Source of the DNA: Myrica gale
Lineage: Eukaryota; Streptophyta; Magnoliopsida; Fagales; Myricaceae
Direction of reading: 5' to 3'
Assembly (NCBI GenBank): GCA_963930655.1
Contig: OZ005619.1
Span: forward strand, 23,238,371 to 23,302,370
Length of the DNA stretch: 64,000 nucleotides
In this document: piece after piece, positions 1-11,799 of the stretch
How the letters are laid out: each line of letters begins with the position of its first letter
Position numbering within the stretch: the first letter of the stretch is position 1
The notes under the pieces: generated by a model
Database searches by the model: none
What the model was told of the DNA's origin: nothing
The model's input: only the letters and a program-made list of their open reading frames with translations
Made by a program: the position numbers and the translations under genes

Positions 1-391
1 CCGGTTCGTTTAAAGTTATACCCCAGTGACTTATTTGTTAAAGTGAATACCACAAAATTGTATAGAAAACGAAACAGGAAAAGGCACTAAACAATATGAA
101 TCTCTTTGTTTATTAATGGAGGGCACATTCCATCCATTGACCTCCCTCATGCTTTTCCTTCTCAAATCTTTGTATGCAATCTTTTGAGGATACAAATGGA
201 CCAGAGAATTGTCAACTGTTTTTCATTCTTCTCATCAATATGATTGAAATGCATGGTTTTAGATAGGAGCATATAACTATGCCCGGATGCTCACACTCCA
301 GTGCACGACTCTCTCACACTTATGCACATGATCATTACAGGTATCTTGACAATTCAAGGAAGCTAAAGTATAAGCTCTGGATAGGTCATAC
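1..391 (-). other. PHYA intron 1 (part)
   Basis: This is AT-rich non-coding sequence directly downstream, in gene orientation, of the donor at 391-390. No second PHYA exon was found here, so the intron runs off the left edge. Confidence 0.8.
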
Positions 392-2447
392 CTTGCAATG
401 CCAAGTACAGCATCTTTCTGACTGTATCAGTTGAAGAATCCTCAACAAGTGTAAGCAAATGCCTTCCTATTGCTTTATCTACAGGAAGACCTGTTAACTC
501 TGCAATCTTTGTATTCCACCCATTAATCAGCCCATCAACATCAACTGCCAGAATTGGCACTGTAGCCGTTTCAATTAGACGGACCATCTCACTTGTCACT
601 GCTTCCAGTTCTTGCATCCCTTCGATTTTGAGGTCACTGAGCTTTGTGTTGATTGCTTTGGTGCTTCTATCCAGTGTTTCAATATCTTTGAACGCATTCC
701 TCAGGATAAGCTGCAAAGAATGGATTGCGTCCATTTCAAAATCCTTCCAGGGTAAGCTCCTTGTCTTCACAACTTCGAGGAAAGCCTTGAACGAAGATCT
801 TGGATTCATCCTCGTACCATCATCCTTCTCGCCAGGTTCATGCTTTGCACCAGCCCATCTAATTTCTGCAGCAGTATCGGATCGAAACCAGAAAATCATG
901 TCCTTGGAAGTTATCCTCACAGCTGCCATTCCGCATACTACATCCCCAAGAGGAAGAGCTCCTGGGAACCCCGCATCATACAAGCTGTCTGTACTTAGAC
1001 CTGTTGAATCCATGTGGCACTCTGAGAGCCATGAGGCTATGTCATGCAGCTGGAAATCGCTAGGTGTTACTCCCAGTTTCCATATCTTGTTCTTGTAAAG
1101 TAAAGCAGCACCGTCACATTTCACAAGATCCATTATATTTGGGTTCTGTGACACAATTCCCAAGGGTGCATCTCGCATCAGCAAATCACACAAGAGTGTT
1201 TGGGTACGTAAGATGTTCTTCTCAACAACTTGATTTTCTAACTCCATTTCCTTATTTACATGGATGGCAAATACTTGAGCTAGAAATTCACATGCATACC
1301 TTAGCGGGAACGGCACAAACCTTGGACTTGTGTTATGACATACTACTAAACCCCAGAGTCTTTTTCTCTTTTGTGGGTGCACAGAGTTAGAGTCGTCTCC
1401 CTCTTCATCTCCCTCATTAACTACAACCGCCATAACTAGAGAAGCAATGGAATTCATGTTCTCCATGTACTGCAAGTGGCAACTGTGTGGTGCCCTTAAG
1501 GTTGAACCGCACAACGTCAGATCAAAAGGAAGCTTCTCATCTTGAAGAACTTTCACATGTCTTGCATGACAATCGACAATCATACGAACCTTATTCTTCA
1601 TAAATAAGAAGCGTGCAGCCTGAGGGATATCTGTGGCTGGATAATGCAAACCTAGATATGTCTCTAGGCCCGGCTTTGTGATTTCAGAGACCACTTCCCC
1701 ATGGTCGTCATCATGAAATTTATATGCCATCACCCTGTCATAACCTGTGAGCTCAAAAACCTCTTGAACCATCGTATCACAGAGCCTTTCCATGCTCCCA
1801 CTTGGCAAAGACTGTAATCGGGTAATAGCTTTGGCTGCAAGCTTGTACGATTGCAGGGCTCCAGCAGCAGTCATGGGCACTTCGTAAGGCTTAACAGGCT
1901 CGAAGTCAATAATCAAACTACCTGTTACGCGATGGACGACTGCATAGTAGGGCTTCCCAGATGTTTTGCAATGGACTAAGATGGGATTCAGAAGAGAAAC
2001 CTCCCAAAATCCTAGCGCCTTTTGCAATGCAGAGGCACTGGGGGCAGTGAATATAGTCCTCACATCTGTTCCAATACCAAGAACAGGATGATCCCCAACG
2101 CTGGGGACTGCATGACTAACCATGGTCAGCATCTCAGGTGCATTCTCACTGTACGCAATGACCTTGAAAGTTTTCTCATCTAAAGCTAGCAAGCAACCAA
2201 ATGGCTGGATCAGCTTGCCCTTCTGTATGTGATGGAGATAAGCAGTGGTTACTTTGTCAGACCTCGGTTGTTGATCCCCAATAACTGAGCTGGTAACCCG
2301 CACCGAGTTCGAGTAATCAAAAGAATCACCCGACTCCTCAAAATCTGTATGGAGCTTTGCATCAACGGTGGTCTGAGCAATTATCCTAGCGCTGTGTCTT
2401 GAGCGCCCTGAGCTGCTGGACGAGTGGCTGGGCCGTGAAGAAGACAT
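392..2447 (-). CDS. PHYA: Phytochrome A, first coding exon (partial gene)
   Basis: Red/far-red photoreceptor apoprotein; it binds phytochromobilin and moves to the nucleus in light. This exon encodes residues 1-685: a Ser-rich N-terminus (1-20), PAS, GAF and PHY domains, and the start of the first PAS-related repeat. The chromophore Cys is residue 323 in [13 protein letters not shown], and the conserved [10 protein letters not shown] motif lies just before it. The start is the ATG at 2447 ([10 protein letters not shown], the family N-terminus); an in-frame extension to 2507 is leader or intron. The exon ends at 392 after ALQ plus one base, at a GT donor (GCAAG|GTATGACC), the usual end of the long first PHYA exon. 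The PAS2 and histidine-kinase-related regions lie outside the window. No lesion is seen, so the gene is probably functional. Confidence 0.97.
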
Positions 2448-2462
2448 TTGTTCCTCAGACTG
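2448..2462 (-). other. PHYA leader with 5'UTR intron acceptor
   Basis: Reading the minus strand, a pyrimidine-rich stretch ends in CAG at 2462-2460, followed by twelve leader bases and the ATG. This fits the leader intron known in PHYA genes. The matching donor is not certain. A good consensus (CTT|GTAAGTCC) lies near 3806, which would make the intron about 1.3 kb. Confidence 0.5.
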
Positions 2463-3613
2463 AAAAAAAGAACAGAATGAATATAAAATAACCTTAAACG
2501 ACACCAATAAAAACCAGTCAAAAGGATGCTGGAATATTGATAGTGATTTACAGCTACAAAGTTATTGTTGTGATCAATACGGCCATCATCGTAGCAGTAT
2601 CAGTATTCATTGAAAATATCAGAGTACGAGAATTTATATGAATACTCTTTCGAGTAACTTTTACCCGAAAAAGGAGAGGTCTGTTCCTAACCCAAGCAAT
2701 AGTACAAGTCTTTTCCCTTTTGAGTATAGGAGTATATCAACACAGTATATGAAGCCGATATGTCGCTCTCAAATGAAGGAAACTCTCGAATCAAATACTT
2801 ATGGTAGTTGCAGTTCAGCTAAAAAAAAAGCCAATAAAGATGAGGGTACTACAGCTAATGAATTGAAAAGATGAAAACCAACTCAAACAGGAGCCATGGC
2901 CAAGAACGATTTCTAAATTCAGAGACGTAAATTGACATAAGGAGAATGAGACTTGGCAAAGGTGAACGAACAAGGTTATGTGTCTCTGAATAGAAAAGAA
3001 CAAATAGACGTGGAAAAGAAAGAGCATAGAAGTGGAAAACAATCTAACTTGTAATCTATTGAGTTGCAGGAAGCAAAACCCCGTTTTGTAAGAAGCTGTC
3101 TCTGTCTGGACCAACTGATATGAACAATAGCTTGGAGAAAGTTTTGAGAATCCAAAGTGTGCTCAGTGAAAACCCCGACCCCATTTCATGGAAAAACCCA
3201 CAACATCTCGATCACCGCCTCCGCTGTCGCGACCTCTCTTCAATCCTAGCACTTTGCACTTAGCAGGGACCACCAGGACGACTAGTATTATTTGTGTTTC
3301 TCGAAGAGAATAACACACTTGCAGACAACTTTGTTGATGGATTCGCTATAATTTATGTAGCATTTCCCCAATACATGGATCCAAGAGAGGGACAGAGTCA
3401 CTGGCTATGAAAGGAATTTGGAAAAAAACCATATTATCTATGGAGCGGTTTGGTTTCCAAAGAAGGATAGTTTGATCGCGTTCGTAAATATCATGATCTC
3501 CAATTTCTACTCGCCCCTAACTCTTAACAGTTCTGAAATCACTCTCTGTTCTAGCTCAGTCGGTTCCCACGAAAAACTTAGAAAAAAAAAAATCAAACTA
3601 AAATAAAATAGAT

Positions 3614-3709
3614 ATAAACAAGAACACTTGAAAGTGGGATCAAAGCAATTATCATAGTCATATAAACAGGAACACTTGAAAGTGGGATCAAAGCAATTAT
3701 CATAGTCAT
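3614..3709. repeat. Tandem duplication, 2 x 48 bp
   Basis: Two nearly identical 48-bp units (3614-3661 and 3662-3709) sharing GAACACTTGAAAGTGGGATC and the sequence after it. They lie in the PHYA upstream region, possibly inside its leader intron. Confidence 0.9.
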
Positions 3710-4751
3710 ACGTCGCGAACCAATGAAATGAAAGGATAAGGAGAACAAGAGTTTCTTGGAGTGGGGATGAGCATAGAGGAATGCGACAGTGTCGGTTAGG
3801 ACTTACAAGTTGGATGGCCCATGGTTTTGGACACATTGTACCAAGTGCCAACAAGAAAGCGAGTTATGGGAGTCACGTGTAGGCCTCAATCCTGTGTCAG
3901 ATTCTACGAACAAGATAATGGGAATTGCGAATGAACATCTATATGCTGTTTGCTCTTGTTCTAGGTGATGGCGGGTCAGTTTCCGGATCAACAAGGAATC
4001 TGACGCAAACATCAGATCTGATTTGCTACCTATACGGGCTATTTAAGGTCGTCACATGCTTCACATGCTTTCCTCTATTCCGATGCGAGTAAATCCCCTA
4101 AAAAACAATATATGCATCTGGTAGCTCTATTTCGTTCCCGAATTAAAACAATAAGCACAAATTTTGAGATGCCAGCACTCATGAAGAACCCACTTCTTGT
4201 CCCGCAACGTTGGCAATTAAAAATTGACGAGATCGGATATATCCTCTCATATGCTTTAATACACTCCAAGAGACTTTTTATTTTCTCCAATGCTCACGAC
4301 TGTTTGCACAAGTATCTCATTTGACAAAATACTCCGATAAATAAATATTGAACCAGTGAAAACATTAAAAACAAAGATCCTTTTTTGCTCAATTGCATTC
4401 CGAGGTCTGTGGCTCGAGAGTATCAGATAAAAAGAATCCGACAAGCATTTCCACTATAGTACAAAGGCCTCTTCCCAACGAGATTCCCTTATTTCCCAGT
4501 AAGAGCAGTACTTCCTCTTTACCCCGTGAGAGCCCCGGGAGGGGAATCCCCCCTCCTGCCGCGCAGCTTTCACCCCTTTCCTTCCTTTCCACCTCTAGTT
4601 TTTTCTAACATATAATTGTGCACGGGCTGTTCAGAGATGATAAATTGATAATGTGGATAAGTAATTGGCCTAAATTTGATATTTCTTCACCCCATGCCTT
4701 TAGGTTATCCCTATTAGATGATCTTGGGCCTTCTTAAGGCCAAAATATGTA

Positions 4752-4790
4752 TTATATATATATATATATTGAGAGAGAGAGAGAGAGAGG
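4752..4790. repeat. Compound microsatellite (TA)n(GA)n
   Basis: An alternating TA run of about 19 bases is followed directly by a GA run of about 20 bases. Confidence 0.9.
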
Positions 4791-6475
4791 ATACATTCAT
4801 TACAGACGCTGCCATTATTCAGATGTTTAAACCTTTAAGAGCTTCTAGATTCAATTCTTGCCATTTACAATTTACTTTAGAGACACAACACGAAATAATA
4901 GAAAAGGATGGTCCTCTGTAGAAACTCTGATGTTTCTTGTAATCGCCTGGCATAAAAATGTCAAACTGAAGTGTACTCTTTAGTGTACCACAAATTAGGA
5001 ATAGTACTCCCATTGGCCATTCAGGAAAAGAAAACCGAGTAATATTACTCTAAGAACCGAGAAACACTTGTAAATTTTCTCGCTTTCAGTTTGCACAACA
5101 GAGAGCCACTGAGAAGAAACTCTAGCTTTAACTCGTACTACCTACAATAAGATCTCAGTTGGAAGTTTCTATATGGTGCAACGGTAGTGATTACCACTAG
5201 TGCGATAACCTGTGTATTGGTACGGATTGCCAACACTAAAAGAGGCATCCATATATTTGCCATTTACCACCCGAAGTTAAATTGACAGATCAAAATGCTA
5301 TAGAACATTTCTGAAGAGAACAGATGTGTCGAATTGTGTAAACAATGGTACATAACGGATACATGAGGGATTAAGGGTAGATAATAAGACATGTTATTTC
5401 TGTTGGCTGCCACTATCTTTATTTCTGTTGATAAGAGTAATATCCCTGAACAAACAAAGAATAAATATAAAACAGTTTCTTAACTGTTGAGAAGACCAAT
5501 ACGACCTCCTCTAGCTACAGATAAAACTTAAGTCTGGATAGGTTTAACATCTCTCTCAAGTAACAAAGAAACCATTACGCAGAAATAACTTTACCTTACA
5601 CTTCATGTCCACAAAACAAACCAAGTTTTCCTCCCTGTGATTTCATAGCCACAATAAAGAGAGAGTGGTCTTTCTTTTTATTGAACATCACTGAAATATC
5701 CGACAACAATGACCCACTCCCTCAAGACACCACAGCGGGGATAAGACTAGAAAACTTGAATTCTCATGTTCAGCTCATCACATGAAATACGATGTACTCA
5801 AGTACCTTGGAAAACCAGTGAAAGGAATAGGTCCTCCGCAATTACACACTGATCATTTATGCCCAGAGTGACCCCCATTAATTGAGCACGAAAGAGGCAT
5901 GAAGCAATGAACATATGGAAGAATTAATCCACAGAAAATTAAAAAAATAAAAAGCTATACAAATTGAAAGAATCCAACGGTTTCAACAACCTGCTACACT
6001 TCCACAATGTATCACTGCACTCTTCCGCTAGAAAACATATAGATTTTGCAACACAGCATCTACCTGGACCTATAATTTGCACTAAGGTAACAACTGAGCA
6101 CCGAATGCAAATGAAAAATTGAATCTCTTCATTGAACAATGGGAGACAATGTGTTGTGCCAAATGGCTCCTGGCAAAAAGAAAAGTGCCCCAAAGCCTTT
6201 CATGGGTGAGATTTGGAATTCGAGCTGGGTTCTTCGCAGCCTTTGCGCAGCACACTTCCACATCTCGTATGGAACATGACTGAAACATCTAGGACATGCA
6301 TCCTCAATTCTAGAAGTGCCCCAAAGTCTTTCATGACCTACACATATGTAATGCCTAGAATTGCGGAATGAGCCAGTTACCCTTTGTCTTTAATCTGTAT
6401 GTTATCTAACCTCTTCAAAGCTACTGATAATATTCTGAACAAAAACGACAACACAACAACAACATGATGAATGGA

Positions 6476-6982
6476 CTATACACGAGTCCTCTCAATACCA
6501 CGCGAGGTGAGATCAAAATCTAAGTGGGGATTGCAGTCTTTGGAATAGAAATCATTGCTCTCTATGAAAGCTTTCAGCATTTCATCGGAGAAATTTTGAT
6601 CATTTGGATCGCTTGCGTGAGACTGTGCAGGTGATTCCAAAGTCGGGGGTTGCATGAAACAAAAGTAACAACCTTTACCACGACGACCAACACCACCAAA
6701 CTTCTTACCTGAAGTTCCGGCATTTGCAGTAGCAGAACGAGTATTTCTGAGGAGTTGCCTCTTTGCCATTGTGAATGGCTGTAGGATCACCTGCTTTGCC
6801 TTTCTGAAATCCCTCGCACACCCACCACCTGCACTTCCAGATCCATCCCCTCTCTGCTTCTTTCCACTATTTGCATCGTCGTCGTCTTCATCACCACGGT
6901 CCTCATCGTCATCGGCATCCCTGGCATGGACCCCACCACCACTGCCACCAACGTTGAAGAATTCCTTAACAGACACCGACAT
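6476..6982 (-). CDS. Conserved plant protein of unknown function, 168 aa
   Basis: Single-exon frame. The ATG at 6982 (MSVSVKEFF) is used because the in-frame codon before it is TTG. The N-terminus has a Gly stretch, then an acidic Asp/Glu-rich tract (about residues 24-38) and basic Lys/Arg patches (about 60-105). The C-terminal third is the most structured part: GKGCYFCFMQPPTLESP (a CxxC pair) followed by SDPNDQNFSDEMLKAFIESN and DFYSKDCNPHLD. That C-terminal block looks familiar from uncharacterised plant proteins, but I cannot assign a function. There is no signal peptide or membrane segment. Acidic and basic low-complexity tracts suggest a nuclear protein, which is inference. Coding is supported by codon-like composition and the absence of any break; introns in the UTRs cannot be excluded. 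Confidence 0.75.
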   Translation of the reverse strand: MSVSVKEFFNVGGSGGGVHARDADDDEDRGDEDDDDANSGKKQRGDGSGSAGGGCARDFRKAKQVILQPFTMAKRQLLRNTRSATANAGTSGKKFGGVGRRGKGCYFCFMQPPTLESPAQSHASDPNDQNFSDEMLKAFIESNDFYSKDCNPHLDFDLTSRGIERTRV

Positions 6983-7777
6983 CAATTTTTATTTGCCCAG
7001 ATTTCTATTCTAACAGCAAAATTCCCACGCTGATGCTATTTTAATTTATTTAGTTTGCAAATATTGATCCAGAAGATGGGATTCGATCAGAAGTTATAGA
7101 AGAAAGCTCAAAAGCAAAGATTGGAACTTTTTCTAGTTCCAATTGCTTTAATAGAAACAGTTTACAAGATCACGGGAAAGGAGTTAGAAATTGTTCGATT
7201 TACTCCCCTGAGGAGTCCGTGGCCACCCGGAATGCCCTGATCCTAACTTCTTCTTTTTTTCTTGAACGTCTGATCCTAACTTAATCGAAAGGTAGAAATA
7301 CTCCTCTTTCTTTTTTGGTGGATGAAAGGTATAAATATTCAATAAATCATGGAAGCAGCTTAGTTTGAGAACAGGTGGGATTTTTCACGGCCAAAGATGG
7401 CAGTTTGTTTTCTTCGACTAGATAACGTAGTCGGTGCTAAGGGAAAAAAAAAAGATAACTTAGTCAGTATTTCTTACTATTTTTTTAATATCACAAGCAA
7501 CTTATAATTGCAGGGGGCCAGGAGTACCTACCAATGCCATACATCTTTATTCTTTTTTTTTTTTCGATCAGACATGTTTTTGCCATCTTTCTCTTTGGAA
7601 TCCAATATTAGCCAGCCTAAGCATGTCAATTACTTTACAATGGGTCAAATGTGTAATATGCTAAAAAAAATGACCTAATATGAATGTAGGATAACCGAAA
7701 ACCGCCACCGCTAAGGGTCGGGTTTTGCCCTTAACGGTTTAGGTGTAGGTGACAATTTTTTGAAAACCGGCCTACTC

Positions 7778-7817
7778 GGTGTAGGTGCCGGTTTTGGCCA
7801 AAATCGGCACCTACACC
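7778..7817. repeat. 40-bp near-perfect palindrome (hAT-like terminal region)
   Basis: The first 20 bases (starting GGTGTAGGTGCCGG) are the reverse complement of the last 20 with one mismatch, centred at 7797/7798. Around it are repeats of CCGG/AACCG words, and just downstream TGTGCAGCCCTAG, similar to the TAGGG-type ends of plant hAT-like elements. A matching far end and an 8-bp target duplication were not found, so the assignment to an element is tentative. Confidence 0.6.
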
Positions 7818-8015
7818 GGGGTTGTGCAGCCCTAGCGAGACATGCACTGTTAGCGCGCTCTCTCTATCTAGATATAAGTCATCGTAAAATGTCACTGAAG
7901 ATGATGGCCAAAATCGACACCTACATCGAGGTTGTGCAGCCCTAGCGGAACATGCACTGCTAGCGCGCTCTCCCTATCTAGATATAAGTCATCGCAAAAT
8001 GTCATTGAAGATGAT
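7796..8015. repeat. Tandem duplication, 2 x 110 bp
   Basis: Unit 1 (7796-7905) and unit 2 (7906-8015) both start with GGCCAAAATCG. They share TTGTGCAGCCCTAGCG, AACATGCACTG or a variant, TAGCGCGCTC and TCTAGATATAAGTCATCG, with scattered substitutions. Confidence 0.9.
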
Positions 8016-8213
8016 TCGATGTTTTCACACATTTCTAAAGTGATTGCTTAACCAGCTTTATATAGATTTATAAATAACTTTTACATTGCAGTATGTGTCG
8101 GTTAACCACTTTATGGCATTTGCATTCCCGTTAAAAATATATTGCCGTTTTCATTGCCGCTCATTTACATCTATATATATGATTGCTTCCCAACATTATT
8201 TTCCAACTTTGAA

Positions 8214-8423
8214 ATGGACTCTTCATCAAAAATTGGAGACGACAACTATTACGAGTCCGATATTGATATGGAGTCCGTACAATCCATCGAATCCTTCGAT
8301 TCCAACAGCTATTCTGTTGAGGATGTTTGTTGTTGCTCAGACAATTCCTTCGTAACTGGAGGCGCTGGACGAGAACTCCGCAACGCACATCGATTTTGCG
8401 TGGGGATGCATGGTACTGTTTAA
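8214..8423 (+). CDS. Doubtful small ORF, 69 aa
   Basis: ATG-started frame reading MDSSSKIGDDNYYESDIDME, then Ser/Asp-rich sequence with a CCC run. Composition is acidic and looks more protein-like than its surroundings, but no family is recognised. Flanking DNA is AT-rich and repetitive. It may be a captured exon fragment or chance. Kept only as a low-confidence entry. Confidence 0.2.
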   Translation: MDSSSKIGDDNYYESDIDMESVQSIESFDSNSYSVEDVCCCSDNSFVTGGAGRELRNAHRFCVGMHGTV

Positions 8424-9214
8424 AATTTGAATTATAGGTTAGTTACTTTAACACAGTTTTTATTTTAATGTTTTGACAAATAATTTTCAAATTTATTTTT
8501 TTACGAAATCTAATAAATAAACATGTAATGCAAAACACTTTCCAAACTAGTTTTAACATTATAGGTCTATTTTTACAAACTCCAATAAAAATTAATATGA
8601 AACATATATTGAAATCAAAATCAAAAAATAAGTTTGAAATCAGTTGTCAAACACTGCCATGAATTTTCATCTTCCCTCTTCACGGAAAGCGTACTTAGCC
8701 CAGCATCTTTCCCAGAGCTAAAATCCTCGCAGAATTAGCCAATATTAAATCCAGTAAACCATAAAACAAACCTAACCCAAAATAGTAAGTTCGCGTCAGA
8801 GTATGTTGCTAATTAGTCAGTTTCACCAGTTATGAGGTAGTTTTGCTTTCGTTCTGCATTTCTTTTGTCTTTTAAAATCAGAACACTGGGATTTAAAATA
8901 TACTCCAACCCCTGAAATGGAAAAGAAAGAAACATGTAATTCCTCCTTCTAAGGAATCTGTTTCCGGAAACACAGTTTATGACTAATTAGAGGCATACAC
9001 AAACGAAATGAAACCATGGGACGAATTGTTAATAGAGAAAGTCAAGGGTATGACATTACTTCTTGAACATATAATTGTAAAGCACTCATCTTGATTATAA
9101 AAATTAAATTAAATTGTAAAGCACTAACATCAACCGACATCATTATCGCAGTTAAGGAAACAGATTTGAGAGAAAGAAGAAGGGGACCAGAACAATAGAA
9201 CGGCAAAAGAAATT

Positions 9215-9451
9215 CTACCAGAAGCAGCTGTTTTGTGGGTTCTGATTGTTAAGGAGTCGTAGGAATCTTCTTCGTTGGTAGTAGAAACCATACTTGAGCC
9301 TGTTCCAGACCAACTTCCTGAGTCTACGAGCGGATCGTAGCCTCAGGCATATGACCCTCCTTACCCGGATCAAGGACCTCTTCATTCTCTCCGAGAGACT
9401 CCTTTTTCGGCAGAACTGATAGCTTCTAAGGAACAGTTGCCTCTTCTCCAT
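9215..9451 (-). CDS. Small, very basic plant protein, 78 aa
   Basis: ATG at 9451 gives MEKRQLFLRSYQFCRKRSLS. The rest is dominated by Arg: a stretch of RVRRV and RLRSARRLRKL type, then YGFYYQRRRFLRLLNN, ending in CFW. I recall short plant proteins of this style (an FLRSYQFCRKR-type start and an Arg-rich core), but no function can be named. The Arg-rich amphipathic pattern could bind membrane, nucleic acid or another protein. The longer in-frame extension to 9760 lacks this character and is probably 5'UTR. There are no introns within the frame, and ATG context and composition are plausible for a real short gene. Confidence 0.6.
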   Translation of the reverse strand: MEKRQLFLRSYQFCRKRSLSERMKRSLIRVRRVICLRLRSARRLRKLVWNRLKYGFYYQRRRFLRLLNNQNPQNSCFW

Positions 9452-10769
9452 CGTCACGTAGTTCTGCTCCGCTTTGTGGTACCCAAATAATTCGCTCCTG
9501 AACGTCGGGTTTAGACGCCCAACGTGATTCTGATTCTGATTCATTAAGCCCTTGAAAAGAACCGGCCCAATAGGGGAGAGAGAAAGTGCCTGTAAACCAA
9601 CAGCAAATGAATGGAAACAGAACTGTTTCGTCAAAAGGAAATGTAAGCGGGGAGAGGGGCTGTTTTTGGTTTGAGGGGTCTGAAACTGTAGAAATTCTTG
9701 CACCTGCCTTTTCCTTTCCTTTGCTTTTGCTAAATGGTGTTGCTTTGCTTGGTATAACAAGCGAGCAGTGCGCCGCCGCAGTAGCGAAGCCAGTCATGAC
9801 CCTTTTAATTTTTTCGATATCTTTTTTCTTCGGAGCAATTTTGTCTATACATATGAGAATAGACAAGCGTATAGTATTGACTAAAAAAAAGAAAGAAAGA
9901 CAGCGTATAGTCTGCTTCTAACACGTGGGCAGTGGATTTTGCGTAGGCTTTTTGGGATGGACAGTCACGTGCCTTTTGTGTTTCCCAGCTTTTTGAAAAA
10001 AAAAGTAACCGAGAAAGAGAAACGACTAAGAAAACAAAAAAAAAAAGGACCGAGAAACGGACGAAAGATAAAGGGAAGGCCCACAAGATGCTATTCAAAC
10101 CAAAATGCAGAGTTCTCTCTCAGCACGACAGCATACTGCTGATGCTCACATCATTAACACTGGAAGTAATGCCTGAACTGGATTAAAAAAAAAGAAGATA
10201 AGTAAAGCACAAAGAAAGCGCTTTTTCTTCCCTCTTTTTTGGATGAGAAGAAAACATGCATGCTAAAGAAATTGGCTAGTAATGAAATAAATTTCGCAAA
10301 AGAGGCGTTTTGCTGCCCGTAAGGTGTAACCAACGTCTAGATTTTGCATGTTTATTGTCGCAAGTTTAACTGTTTCGACAAGGTTCATGCCGTTTTTTAC
10401 CTCTAAATCTTTAGCAGCTTGTTTTTCCATTTGTTAGACATCATGATTATGTTTGATTGTTCTCAACAAATTTTCAAAAAAAAATTCGCAATTACTTTTT
10501 TACCAATTTTAATACTTTTTTTACAAATATAAATGACTTTTTACAAATTATAACTTTTACCAAACTTTTCACCCATCTAATAAAATCTACACTATCTAAA
10601 AAAACAAACACAAAAAATGTTTTCAAAATTAAACCAAACTAGTCGATAAATTTTAGATAAAATTTTGACAAGAAAGTCCAATCATGTCTCTATATTTTAG
10701 GCATTACAACACTTAATACTTGCTACCTATATTTATTTCCATAGTAAACTGTAAAATTCTGTTTATACC

Positions 10770-11600
10770 CTGTTAACACATATAGGGGTAGAATATGTGC
10801 TTCCACTCTGTTTAAAAATTTAACAACAATTTTAGAATAAGTCATATAATTGTTGTGTCTAGATCTTAATAATCAATCAATAAAACATATATGCAGCGGA
10901 ATAATAAAAAAAATATCAATCACACAAGAGAAGGATTTTGTTGACGAAGTGAAAAACCTTTAAACTCACATTTTAAAGGAAAAAACAAGCTAGCAGCCAC
11001 CCAGAAAATTCACTAAGACGTAAAACCTTACAACTATGATTTAGACACGGGCAACATCCAGTTACTTGACTCTGGCTACTCGATGTAATAATCTAAGTAA
11101 TTCAACCTAACCCGCTTCAACACCAGAACTTCGGAAGTCAAACTCACACAAGAAGGTTGATTTCAATGGTGATTGAATCTAGATAACTGAAAAAAATCTG
11201 AATTATTTATGAGCAGAGATATCTAAAGAAGACTTTAATTTGAATAAAGCTTGGAATAACCTCCCAAATTTTTTTGGTTGACTTCTCTATGTATTTATAT
11301 AGTGGGTTGAGTTTCAAGTCAATTGGAATTCTGAAAGGAGTAAAATATTTCAAAATCCAAATTTTGAAATAATTTCGAAATGTTATAGATTTTGAGTGCG
11401 TGAGGCCAGCTCTTTTTTAGCTCTTCATCTTGATGATGTTCTTATCATTTCAAATTTTAAAAGACTCCTTAATCTATAGAACACTTTGACCAAACTTAAA
11501 ATACAACTCAACCTGAATTTAAAATTTGACACGGATTTACGTCAATATTAAAACACTAACATAAACCACATATGTTAATAAGAATTTAATTGGAGATTGG
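10770..11600. mobile_element. Degenerate LTR-like sequence
   Basis: Shares GATTTTGTTGACGAAGTGAA (about 10937) with the middle of the solo LTR at 20645-22427, and has the same AC-rich style around it. The ends (TGTTAACACATAT near 10769 and a partly inverse sequence near 11570) are only suggestive, and no target duplication was found. Boundaries are approximate. Confidence 0.35.
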
Positions 11601-11799
11601 ATAGCGTCCTAATTTTCACATCATATTGTGTTAAAGGAAAAAAAATAGCATTAAAGCGTTCAGTAGTCCCCCCGAGAAAAAAAAGGCTCAATCTTTCATC
11701 TTTGGGAGGAGGATCGCTCAAGAAAAGATTCCTCTACACTCGATGGCAAGTCTACGCCTCTGAAGCCACAGTTACCACGTAAGCAGAATTGCTGATTTT

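Larger units (their letters stand above)
2463..6475. other. PHYA upstream region / intergenic
   Basis: About 4 kb without a convincing protein gene. The right part (about 5900-6475) should hold the 3'UTR of the 6476-6982 gene. The left part holds the presumed PHYA leader intron and promoter. A GC-rich patch near 4500-4570 stands out from the AT-rich surroundings and may be a leader exon or promoter element of PHYA. I could not identify a TATA box or start site with confidence. Confidence 0.5.
6983..9214. other. Repeat-bearing intergenic DNA
   Basis: Contains the promoter side of the 6476-6982 gene, poly-A/T tracts, a palindrome and a tandem duplication (listed separately), a doubtful short frame at 8214-8423, and AT-rich DNA at 8430-8660. 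No RNA gene was recognised. Confidence 0.6.

Noticed and set aside
2448..2507. In-frame N-terminal extension of PHYA to 2507
   Set aside because: The known PHYA N-terminus [10 protein letters not shown] starts at 2447, and the extra codons overlap a leader-intron acceptor.
9426..9921. ORFs overlapping the upstream part of the 78-aa gene on both strands
   Set aside because: They lack family-like composition and start or end in repeats; they are shadows of leader sequence.
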